Translations under genes and position numbers: made by a program
Shown: piece by piece, positions 1 through 5,334 of the stretch
How positions within the stretch are numbered: the first letter of the stretch is position 1
Layout of the letters: every line of letters starts with the position of its first letter
Notes under the pieces: generated by a model
Database searches by the model: none
The model's input: only the letters and a program-made list of their open reading frames with translations
Told to the model about the DNA's origin: nothing
Assembly (NCBI GenBank): GCA_026419655.1
Contig: JANZZA010000377.1
Span: forward strand, 1 to 5,334
DNA: 5,334 nucleotides
Origin: Armatimonadota bacterium
GTDB lineage: Bacteria; Armatimonadota; Zipacnadia; Zipacnadales; FEN-943
Direction of reading: 5' to 3'

Positions 1-19
1 AGATGTGTATAAGAGACAG
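1..19 (+). other. Nextera/Tn5 mosaic-end sequencing adapter (artefact)
   Basis: The first 19 bases, AGATGTGTATAAGAGACAG, are exactly the Tn5 mosaic-end adapter used in Nextera libraries. This is not genomic sequence. It marks the physical end of an assembled fragment, so true DNA begins at base 20. On the plus strand it creates a spurious peptide beginning MCIRDS. On the minus strand it adds a false tail to the helicase-like gene that runs off this edge. Confidence 0.97.
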
Positions 20-242
20 CCCGCACCTTGTGCCCCCGGGCGAGTTCTTCAGCAGTCGTCCGACCGGTTGCTGGCCCGATGAGAAGACGAAGTTTTTCCA
101 GCCCGGGCATTGCCGAGGCTATTGCCTCAAAGCCGCCAAGGTAGAAGTAGCCGACGGCAAAATGCGCGCTTCGGCTCAGCCCGAGGTAATGCCTGATCGT
201 CTCCGCAAGCTGCTGTTTGCGATTGTCTATGATGTCTGGCAC
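20..242 (-). CDS. N-terminus of PLD-like/SNF2-type helicase (3'-truncated by adapter)
   Basis: Only the first 74 codons are visible; the gene is cut by the adapter at base 19. The start is a GTG at 242 (protein begins MPDIIDNRKQQLAETIRHYL). An SD sequence GGAGG lies nine bases upstream, and the HEPN stop codon is 26 bases upstream. Residues 27-58 contain AHFAVGYFYLGGF followed by LEKLRLLIGPATGRTTAEELARG. I recognise this pattern as the start of the phospholipase-D-like domain that precedes a SNF2/DEAD helicase in large defence-associated helicases. Such proteins usually run to around 1,000 residues, with PLD catalytic HxK residues and Walker motifs farther on; none of these falls inside the window. 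In such loci the helicase typically accompanies an adenine methyltransferase, as here, and would supply translocation and possibly nuclease activity. The alternative is a stand-alone PLD-like protein. The family call rests on pattern recognition of a short stretch. Confidence 0.72.
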
Positions 243-251
243 GGCTTCCGC

Positions 252-256
252 CCTCC
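252..256 (-). promoter_or_regulatory. Ribosome binding site for the helicase-like gene
   Basis: The minus strand reads GGAGG here, followed by a nine-base spacer and the GTG at 242. It decides the start, because the reading frame is open farther upstream and no ATG competes. It lies between the HEPN stop (269-271) and the GTG, so the helicase-like gene is a separately initiated cistron on the same message. Confidence 0.7.
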
Positions 257-268
257 AGCTATGCAGAA

Positions 269-727
269 CTATGTCCCACTCCCCGCTGGTGGGTACAGAC
301 CCGCACGGGTTTCGCGAAGCCACTTCTCAACTGCTTTCACTACTTCATGCGCCAGCTCTATTGCTTCTCCTGCCTCGCGCTTAGAAACCACGATCTGGCG
401 GTCGTACAGGGCCGCGTTGCGCAGGCTGCGAATTTTGTGGAGCTGGTCCAGACATCGCTGGTACGGTCCGACCGTGCGCGCGAGTGAATTGATGGCTCGA
501 TAATTGTGGGCCTCACGGGCGACGTGGTACCCTCTGGCCGCCAGGGCCTCCATCGCCGCGCTAGGCACGACATCCCGGCCCATTGCCAGCCGCCACGCAC
601 GGCCCGTCTTCACCGACCCACCACTTTCCAGGTCCCGCCCGGCACCGTCCATTGGCAAGGCTATTTCATCCTGCGCTGCCCGATGTGGCCTCGGCCAGCC
701 CTTTTCCTGCCATTTCTCCAAGCTCAT
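269..727 (-). CDS. HEPN-domain protein, partner of the upstream nucleotidyltransferase
   Basis: This 152-residue protein starts at ATG 727, with GGAG six bases upstream, and stops at TAG 269-271. The N-terminus (MSLEKW, then RPHR at 13-16) and the middle block REAHNYRAI (71-79) match what I recall of small helical HEPN proteins encoded just after winged-helix nucleotidyltransferases. Residues 96-140 form the C-terminal helices. They contain the characteristic RSLRNAALYDR (100-110), then an amphipathic helix ending VEKWLRE. In catalytic HEPN RNases the motif is R-x4-6-H. Here R103-N104 is followed by Y108 where a histidine would be expected, so nuclease activity is doubtful. The gene overlaps the end of the decayed NTase by 62 bases, a normal arrangement for this pair. 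The frame is intact over its full length, but residues 42-58 look less conserved than I would expect, so partial decay is possible. The family call is firm; the function is uncertain. Confidence 0.8.
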   Translation of the reverse strand: MSLEKWQEKGWPRPHRAAQDEIALPMDGAGRDLESGGSVKTGRAWRLAMGRDVVPSAAMEALAARGYHVAREAHNYRAINSLARTVGPYQRCLDQLHKIRSLRNAALYDRQIVVSKREAGEAIELAHEVVKAVEKWLRETRAGLYPPAGSGT

Positions 728-1238
728 CCGCGTCTCCGATGAGGAAGATTTTGGAGCCTTCCAGCACGCGCAGCAGGACTTCCTCCCGTCCCCAGCACCT
801 TTCCCGGAACCCCGACTCCGGGTAGACGGCGGTATTGATTCCGCGTCCCATTCAACCTTCGACTTCCCTGACCAGGGCAGCTATCTCCGCCAGGGTGGCC
901 CTGCCGACAATGAGCACACCCACGTCGCTTTCGGGTGTCCCCTCGCCGCCGGCGACCGAGCCCTAGACGAATGCCGGACGTATCCTGTCGGCCAGCGGCG
1001 CCAGGGCACCCCGCAGCACACCCCCGATGCCAGCGCTCCTCAGCATCAGCGACTGCAGCTCCCGGAAAACGGGCGACCGGCGGTTGGCCTGATGAAGCGC
1101 CAGGTTTCCCTTGCGCCATCGGACGATTAGCCCGGCGTAAGCGAGCTGTTTGAGTCCCCTTTGCACGGCTGCCTGCCTGGCACCGGTAAGCCGTACTACG
1201 TATCCATTTCGGGTGCGATTGTACCGCCCACGAGCACG
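666..1238 (-). pseudogene. Winged-helix/nucleotidyltransferase (MNT-type) remnant with two nonsense codons
   Basis: One minus-strand frame from 1238 to the TGA at 666-668 encodes a recognisable winged-helix plus MNT-type nucleotidyltransferase. The helix-turn-helix part reads YVVRLTGARQAAVQ, then LKQLAYAGLIVRWRKGN (about 1202-1118). After it come PVFRELQSL, GALAPLADRI and the NTase core GSVAGGEGTPESDVGVLIVG (962-903). The C-terminal part is GINTAVYPESGFRER and KIFLIGDADELGEM. The frame never shifts, but it is broken by TAG at 963-965, where Tyr is normal in AFVYGS, and by TGA at 852-854, where the family usually has Arg (a CGA-to-TGA change would give it). The metal-binding SDxD motif reads SDVG, losing the second aspartate. 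Upstream of 1238 the frame meets TGA at 1239-1241 and again at 1260-1262, so the expected first 25-40 residues are missing or scrambled. Intact homologues are about 190-220 residues and usually pair with a HEPN gene, as here. Confidence 0.82.
734..737 (-). promoter_or_regulatory. Ribosome binding site for the HEPN gene
   Basis: The minus strand reads GGAG, six bases before ATG 727. It lies inside the coding sequence of the overlapping NTase remnant and supports ATG 727 as the HEPN start. With its own site, HEPN could be translated even though the upstream NTase frame is broken by stops, unless it depended on translational coupling. Confidence 0.6.
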
Positions 1239-1283
1239 TCAGGGAACTGATGCGCCGCGTCAACCTTTTCCTTCAACCAGCCA

Positions 1284-1293
1284 GCCTAACGTT
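1284..1293 (-). repeat. 10-bp direct repeat AACGTTAGGC (left copy)
   Basis: The minus strand reads AACGTTAGGC here and again at 1727-1718, 434 bases apart, in the same orientation. The pair brackets most of the zinc-ribbon gene and the spacer. GTTAGGC matches the integron core consensus GTTRRRY, but no inverse core (RYYYAAC) with attC-like folding was found beside it. A repeat this short could be chance. Confidence 0.3.
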
Positions 1294-1344
1294 GCATCGG
1301 CCTGCCCGCGCAGAGCCGGGCCTTGACCCGCTGTGGCGGAAGGG

Positions 1345-1357
1345 TGAAGGCATCGCC
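1345..1357 (-). repeat. 13-bp direct repeat GGCGATGCCTTCA (left copy)
   Basis: The minus strand reads GGCGATGCCTTCA at 1357-1345 and at 1720-1708, where it overlaps the early codons of the zinc-ribbon gene. At the right-hand location this 13-mer runs directly into AACGTTAGGC, sharing GGC; at the left-hand location the two words are about 50 bases apart in the opposite order. This may reflect a small rearrangement, or chance in GC-rich DNA. Confidence 0.3.
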
Positions 1358-1492
1358 GCGCAAGCACCCTAGCATAAATCGAACCCGGGGAAACGAGCCG
1401 ACTCCCTATGGCTCCTCGACCCAGCGCGTCGGTCGCCTCTGCCACCACACGACCCAATGCGCACCGCGGGTCGGTGTTGCCGCGGGCGAACG

Positions 1493-1732
1493 CTACTCTC
1501 TGTATCTCAGGCGGAAGCCGGCTCGTCGCATGGCGCTCTCAAACTTGTTCATGGCCTTGCGCACCTCCTCCACACAGCGCCCCTGTTCCTTCAGGCGAAC
1601 CGTCGCGCCGCAGGCGCAGCGCACGGAGCGGCCGGTCCGCACCTCATCAAGTGTTCCACTCAGCATCCCACCGCAGGCTGGGCACGGAAAAGAAACTCGC
1701 CGCCGCATGAAGGCATCGCCTAACGTTCCCAT
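1493..1732 (-). CDS. Small zinc-ribbon protein (79 aa)
   Basis: This is a 79-residue soluble protein. Residues 15-42 carry the zinc ribbon: F-P-C17-P-A-C20-G-G, then a short beta-hairpin (GTLDEVRTGRSV), then V-R-C39-A-C41-G. The second knuckle is CxC rather than the usual CxxC. Cys53 lies nearby. The rest (about 49-72) is a basic amphipathic helix, VEEVRKAMNKFESAMRRAG. Start ATG 1732 is chosen because GGAGG lies ten bases upstream; ATG 1708 (MRRRVSF) is a shorter alternative without a clear site. The stop is TAG 1493-1495. The gene follows the methyltransferase stop by 52 bases on the same strand, so it is probably co-transcribed. Zinc ribbons of this kind often bind nucleic acid or a protein partner, so an accessory role in the system is plausible but not shown. 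No named family is recognised. Confidence 0.75.
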   Translation of the reverse strand: MGTLGDAFMRRRVSFPCPACGGMLSGTLDEVRTGRSVRCACGATVRLKEQGRCVEEVRKAMNKFESAMRRAGFRLRYRE

Positions 1733-1742
1733 TCTCGTTCCC

Positions 1743-1747
1743 CCTCC
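1743..1747 (-). promoter_or_regulatory. Ribosome binding site for the zinc-ribbon gene
   Basis: The minus strand reads GGAGG, continuing into GGG, ten bases before ATG 1732. It is the strongest such site near either candidate start and decides for 1732 over 1708. It abuts the base of the hairpin at 1748-1767 directly, so folding or protein binding there could affect access to it. Confidence 0.65.
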
Positions 1748-1767
1748 GGGCGCCCGTCGCGGCGCCC
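1748..1767 (-). promoter_or_regulatory. Intercistronic GC hairpin before the zinc-ribbon gene
   Basis: A perfect 7-bp all-GC stem (GGGCGCC with GGCGCCC) encloses a six-base loop, GCGACG on the minus strand. It sits between the methyltransferase stop at 1785 and the zinc-ribbon ribosome binding site. No U-tract follows, so it is unlikely to be an intrinsic terminator. An RNA-stability, processing or translation-modulating role is possible. GC-rich sequence makes such stems fairly common by chance. Confidence 0.4.
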
Positions 1768-1784
1768 ACCCGCGCCGCAGGCAC

Positions 1785-4700
1785 TCATTCCCTTCTGCGG
1801 CCTGGCGCTGGCCCGCAGACGGGCCCTGACGCACTGCTCCCGTCTGCCATCGGGGGCACCGCGCCTCCCTCAGCCTGACCCCCGGCGCGTCCCCGTCGCC
1901 ACCGCACCAAGGCCGCGAGCGCCCCCTGTAGCTCTTTGGCCCGCTCCGACGGGAGCCCGACGGCTTCCAGGAGCGCACCGTCAAGCGCCAAGCGGTCTGG
2001 GTGCCCTATCTCGCTCTCCATAGGGCCCAGTGTCCGGTGCTCCAGGGCGTGAAGCGCCTGGACCGCCGCCTCCGCGCACGCAGGCGCTACCCGTTGCTCG
2101 TCAAGAACTCGGAGCCGTGCCACCTCGTACCGAGCCAGCCAAAGAACGCCCTCCCCAAAGTTCACGCGCCCCGACAGCTCTGCCTGTAGAGCCCAGAACG
2201 AAGTGTTTGCTGCCGCGAGAGCAAGCTCTGCTGCGCCCGGCCGCGGGTAGACCGCGTATAGTTGCTGGTCGCACAGCGCTCCTGCCGTGTTCCGTGGGGT
2301 GAAGTGGCGCAGCCACACTCCCTTGAGGACAAACATAGGAGGCGGAGACTGGCGCGGCAGCGAGTACCACCATGGCCTAGAGGCGCAGGTGGGCCGCGCA
2401 TGTATACCCAGACGCTGGCCTTCCGCAAGGTACTCGGCGGCGGCTGTGCCTCGGAGTACGGGCGGGGGCCCGTGGCAGGCGAACACAAGGGTCGTGAACA
2501 GTTCTGCGGGGGTCGAGATGGCTTGGAAGTCGTCCGGCCCTTTGACGAGCGGCCTTAGGAACCGGGCCTCTATAAAGCCTTCCCACCCTGCGGCGTTCCG
2601 CACGTGGACAAGGCCTTCAGGGGCGGGCTGGCCTGTTGGCTCGAGGTAAAAGAACTCGTTGGCGCCGGTGGTGAAGCCGCGGCGGATTTCAGCAATTTCG
2701 CCCAGGGGGACGAGCTTATCGCCTGCGGCTTCGAGGATCTCGTAGTAGATGTCCGGGGCGCGCAGGTATTTGCCGCCCCACTTGTCCCCCTCGTACTTGC
2801 CCGTGAGCACAAGCGGCCCGGCCACCCCCCGCTTCTTCCTGGGTGCCTCTTCTTCAGCCAGCGGCGGCACCCCGGCTTCAAGCAGCTCCCTCTGGGCTAT
2901 CGGGTGAATCCGGTACTCCGGAAAAGTCCTTCGCTTGCTTGCCCCGTCTATCTCTTCGAAGATTACGGGGTGCAGCATCTGCTCGAAGGGCACCTGAGCC
3001 ATTACAAAGCGCGCCACGTTGGTGATAGCTCCGTCCCGCGCTGCTACCGGGGCGCCGAGCAGGACGATGACCGTGTTGATGTCGGCCTGGGCAAAGGAGC
3101 GCTTCACCTGGTTATCCAGCACCATGTGGATGGGCACCTGGCGTGCGAGGAACTCCTGAAGGGCGGCGCCGTAGTCCACATCCAGCCATGAGTTTGACGT
3201 GATGAAGCAGAAGGCACCCTGAGGGTTGAGCAGCCCGAGGGCGTGGAAATAGAAATACACGTACAGGTCACTGCGGCCGCTGAGTTTGTGCTTCGGCCGC
3301 TCAGGGCTTCCGAAGTACCCGGGGAAAGCGTGATACACAGAGCGCTCCAGCTTGGCCTTGTATTCTCTGCGCTCTTCGGCCGATTGCTGGCCATAGGCGT
3401 GCTGCGGGTCCGCGATTTTCTCCTGGCGTACGTAAGGGGGATTGCCGATGACTATATCAAAGCCCTTTTGGTCGCCGCTGAATATCTCTGCGAAGGCCAT
3501 GTCCCAGACAAAGGGGACGTCTTTGGCTTTTGGGAGCGCGGCTTGCGCGGCCTGGATGCGTTCAAGCTGCTGTTCAAGATCGGTGCGCTCAGCCTCGTAG
3601 CGTTCCTGGTCGGCTTTGGACAGTGCGCGCTCGGCCTCCCCTGTGAGGGTATGCTGGCTATGGCTGAGCATTCGGTTGATTTCGTTGATGCCTCCCTGGA
3701 GAGCTTCCGCCTTTGCCGCGAGGATTCGGCAGAACAGGTGTCGCTCCTGGTTGCGGATAGCCTCCCGCTCCTCTGCAGCCTGGTGTTCGGAGAGTTTGGC
3801 GTCGTAGAAGCGCAGTTTGCGGCTCTTGAGCTGGCGCAATTCGCCCTTCAGGGACTTCGGGACGTCCGGGTCACCCTTGCGCTCGGCCGTCAGGTGGGCA
3901 AGGTTCACCCCAGCGATTTCCTCAACGAGGCTGTCGCCGCAGCGAATCTTGAAGGTGAGGTTGGGCAGAAGCGGCATAACCCCGCGTAGTTCGGCGCGGT
4001 CAAGCTCGGTATGAACGACAAGCTGGAGCCACAGGCGCAGCTCGGCAATCTCCACCGCCCAAGGCATTACATCTACGCCGTAGAGGTTTTCCCGAATGAT
4101 TTCGCGCTTTCTTTCGTAGTCGGTCTGGGCGTGGCCGACCTGCTCGTTAGCCCTGGCCCGCAGGTCGGCAAGGATGTTCATCATTCCGACCAGAAACGAG
4201 CCGGAGCCGCAAGCCGGGTCCACCACCGTGACGTCCCGGACGAGTTCGTCAAGCTGGGGCCAGAGGTCTAAGGCCGCTGCCTTTGTGTCGGCCTGTTGTT
4301 TCTCGTCAGGCTCGTAGGCGAAGACAAGCTCGTAGATGAGGTCCCGGTGCTCATCGCCGAGGTGATGGCGCAAGTAGTCCGACAGGGCAAGCCGACACAT
4401 CAGGTCAATCTCTGTGCGAGGTGTATAGAAAATCCCTGCTCTGCGCTGTTGCTCCCTGTCTTCTGCAAGCTCCGAGCCAGGTTCGGAGATGTTCACGAGC
4501 GTCTCATAGACCCGGCCAATCATCTCTGGGTCAACAGCGACTTCCTGGTCCAGGGGGCTATCCTCAGCAATGGTGAAGTTGTACCGCTCGAAGAAACCAT
4601 CGGTGGGGTCAAGGAGCGTGGCGAAATAGTCGTCGGGGATTCTGTAATGGCCCAGATACCTCCGGTCTAGGTCGTCGCGCGAGAACAGGCCGCCGTTAAG

Positions 4701-5334
4701 ATAAGGGGCATTGCGGAGCGTCTCGCGTACCTCGTCGGGCATGTAATCGCGCTTTGTTACCAGGGATGCCTCGGCCGGACTGGCGAAGGCTTCAAAGAAC
4801 AAGGGATACAGCCAGTCGTCCAAAAAGCGGTCTTCCCCACGGCTGCGACTGTCCAGGTAGGTTTTCCAGTAGCTTGCCATAAAGTGAGGGTCGCCACCTA
4901 ACCAGCGCTTACGTTGAATGAAGTAGACAAACATGATGCGGCTGAGAAGGCGAAGGGCGTAGTCGTGCGCCCATTGGAAGTCCTCAGTAGCAGCGTGGAG
5001 AACGTCCTGCAGGGCAATGAACCTGTCCTTGAAGTCCTGGAAGAAAGCCTCCGTTACCTGCTCAACGTTGAACGCCTTGTCGTGCAGTTCATGGATGGCA
5101 GCAGGGGAGAAGGTCGCCGGATCTGCATGGGCAAGCGAAATCATTGAAAAACGCTCTACGGCCGTGCGTAGTTTGTCCTCTGGCCCGACGGAGATGCGGC
5201 GAAGCACGTAGCGCTGGCGTCGCCCTTGCGTCTGTTGGTCCCGCGCTGTCACAAAACGTGGATTGGTGAAATGCCAGTAAAGTTGCTCGCAGTCAGAGAA
5301 CACAAGGAGTGAGTCAGGAAAGGCCTCTTCGCGG
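1785..5334 (-). CDS. Eco57I/type IIG-like N6-adenine DNA methyltransferase (5'-truncated)
   Basis: This enzyme would transfer a methyl group from S-adenosylmethionine to adenine N6 in a specific DNA site. The frame is open to the right edge (REEAFPDSLL precedes the GTG at 5303), so that GTG is an internal valine and the true start lies outside. Numbering from that codon, 1,172 residues are visible. After a helical N-terminal region, YTPR (293-296) leads to SAM-binding motif I DPACGSGSF (362-370), the acidic motif around D411 (YGVDVMPW), CGDSLV (455-460) and catalytic motif IV NPPY (621-624, within FDIVIGNPPYVRQEKI). A charged, helix-prone insert fills about 485-595. RSDLYVYFYFHALG begins at 677. 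The TaqI-like target-recognition domain spans about 820-1080 and includes RGFTTGANEFFYL (875-887) and RPWWYSLP. A Gly/Arg/Pro-rich tail follows from about 1134. No nuclease motif is visible; one could lie in the missing N-terminus or be supplied by the helicase. DISARM DrmMI or BREX PglX relatives are alternatives. Confidence 0.93.
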   Translation of the reverse strand, partial: REEAFPDSLLVFSDCEQLYWHFTNPRFVTARDQQTQGRRQRYVLRRISVGPEDKLRTAVERFSMISLAHADPATFSPAAIHELHDKAFNVEQVTEAFFQDFKDRFIALQDVLHAATEDFQWAHDYALRLLSRIMFVYFIQRKRWLGGDPHFMASYWKTYLDSRSRGEDRFLDDWLYPLFFEAFASPAEASLVTKRDYMPDEVRETLRNAPYLNGGLFSRDDLDRRYLGHYRIPDDYFATLLDPTDGFFERYNFTIAEDSPLDQEVAVDPEMIGRVYETLVNISEPGSELAEDREQQRRAGIFYTPRTEIDLMCRLALSDYLRHHLGDEHRDLIYELVFAYEPDEKQQADTKAAALDLWPQLDELVRDVTVVDPACGSGSFLVGMMNILADLRARANEQVGHAQTDYERKREIIRENLYGVDVMPWAVEIAELRLWLQLVVHTELDRAELRGVMPLLPNLTFKIRCGDSLVEEIAGVNLAHLTAERKGDPDVPKSLKGELRQLKSRKLRFYDAKLSEHQAAEEREAIRNQERHLFCRILAAKAEALQGGINEINRMLSHSQHTLTGEAERALSKADQERYEAERTDLEQQLERIQAAQAALPKAKDVPFVWDMAFAEIFSGDQKGFDIVIGNPPYVRQEKIADPQHAYGQQSAEERREYKAKLERSVYHAFPGYFGSPERPKHKLSGRSDLYVYFYFHALGLLNPQGAFCFITSNSWLDVDYGAALQEFLARQVPIHMVLDNQVKRSFAQADINTVIVLLGAPVAARDGAITNVARFVMAQVPFEQMLHPVIFEEIDGASKRRTFPEYRIHPIAQRELLEAGVPPLAEEEAPRKKRGVAGPLVLTGKYEGDKWGGKYLRAPDIYYEILEAAGDKLVPLGEIAEIRRGFTTGANEFFYLEPTGQPAPEGLVHVRNAAGWEGFIEARFLRPLVKGPDDFQAISTPAELFTTLVFACHGPPPVLRGTAAAEYLAEGQRLGIHARPTCASRPWWYSLPRQSPPPMFVLKGVWLRHFTPRNTAGALCDQQLYAVYPRPGAAELALAAANTSFWALQAELSGRVNFGEGVLWLARYEVARLRVLDEQRVAPACAEAAVQALHALEHRTLGPMESEIGHPDRLALDGALLEAVGLPSERAKELQGALAALVRWRRGRAGGQAEGGAVPPMADGSSASGPVCGPAPGRRRE

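Larger units (their letters stand above)
1239..1492. other. Unassigned 254-base spacer between zinc-ribbon gene and NTase remnant
   Basis: No gene is supported here. A 65-codon minus-strand frame (1457 to 1260) would begin at TTG without a ribosome binding site and resembles no family I know. The missing N-terminus of the decayed NTase probably once lay at the right-hand end of this stretch, but no frame gives a recognisable winged-helix start. TACAAT occurs on the minus strand at 1222-1217, but no -35 element is properly spaced from it. A 6-bp CCGCGG stem just after the zinc-ribbon stop lacks a U-tract. Two short sequences also present near the zinc-ribbon start are listed separately. Confidence 0.5.

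Noticed and set aside
3..503. 166-codon plus-strand frame starting MCIRDS
   Set aside because: It begins inside the Nextera adapter and runs antisense to the helicase-like and HEPN genes; the protein has no recognisable features.
504..1130. 208-codon plus-strand frame
   Set aside because: Antisense to the NTase/HEPN pair, with no domain-like pattern and no ribosome binding site evidence.
666..1238. Stop-codon reassignment explaining the NTase interruptions
   Set aside because: TAG and TGA both interrupt the gene, yet TGA ends the methyltransferase and TAG ends the zinc-ribbon and HEPN genes, so the standard code with pseudogenisation is simpler.
724..1263. 179-codon minus-strand frame, Arg/Gly-rich
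   Set aside because: It is a frame-shifted shadow of the NTase remnant. The family similarity is entirely in the neighbouring frame, and this frame is low-complexity typical of GC-rich shadows.
1215..1265. Promoter with TTGACG and TACAAT on the minus strand upstream of the NTase remnant
   Set aside because: The two hexamers are 34 bases apart, and no -35-like element lies at a 16-18-base spacing from TACAAT.
1370..1415. tRNA-like GGGTTCGATT segment on the minus strand
   Set aside because: The T-loop-like word lacks a complementary T-stem, and no acceptor or anticodon stem can be formed around it.
1260..1457. 65-codon minus-strand frame in the spacer
   Set aside because: TTG start, no ribosome binding site and no family resemblance; probably random.
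1284..1500. Integron attC site following the zinc-ribbon gene
   Set aside because: GTTAGGC fits one core box, but no RYYYAAC box occurs upstream on the minus strand between the gene and this point, so the required paired structure is absent.
3243..3989. 248-codon plus-strand frame antisense to the methyltransferase
   Set aside because: Long antisense frames are common opposite GC-rich genes. The minus strand here carries motif IV NPPY and continuous methyltransferase similarity.

Overview
This 5,334-base window is a GC-rich fragment of bacterial or archaeal DNA, most likely a short metagenomic or draft contig. Bases 1-19 are an exact Nextera (Tn5 mosaic-end) sequencing adapter, so the left edge is a library artefact. 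The right edge cuts through a gene. All recognisable coding content is on the minus strand and reads from right to left. Nothing identifies the species. The GC content and family content would fit many high-GC bacterial lineages or some archaea. Standard stop codons are used throughout (TGA for the methyltransferase, TAG for two small genes).

In transcription order, the first gene (5334 to 1785) is a large Eco57I/type IIG-like N6-adenine DNA methyltransferase with a C-terminal TaqI-like target-recognition domain. Its N-terminus lies beyond the right edge. After a 52-base gap containing a perfect GC hairpin and a strong ribosome binding site comes a 79-residue zinc-ribbon protein (1732 to 1493). 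About 250 bases follow without a recognisable gene.

Next is a decayed winged-helix/nucleotidyltransferase gene (about 1238 to 666). It stays in one frame but carries two nonsense codons and a damaged metal-binding motif. It overlaps an intact ORF for its usual partner, a HEPN-domain protein (727 to 269). Twenty-six bases later a new gene begins (242 leftward). It encodes the N-terminus of what looks like a PLD-like/SNF2-type helicase, cut off by the adapter.

The likely reading is a defence-island segment. An adenine methyltransferase and a large helicase with an N-terminal phospholipase-D-like domain would form a two-component restriction-modification-type system. A small zinc-ribbon cistron and a NTase-HEPN pair, whose NTase half has died, sit between them. 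The close spacing of HEPN and helicase suggests co-transcription. No tRNA, rRNA, CRISPR array, insertion sequence or intrinsic terminator was found.
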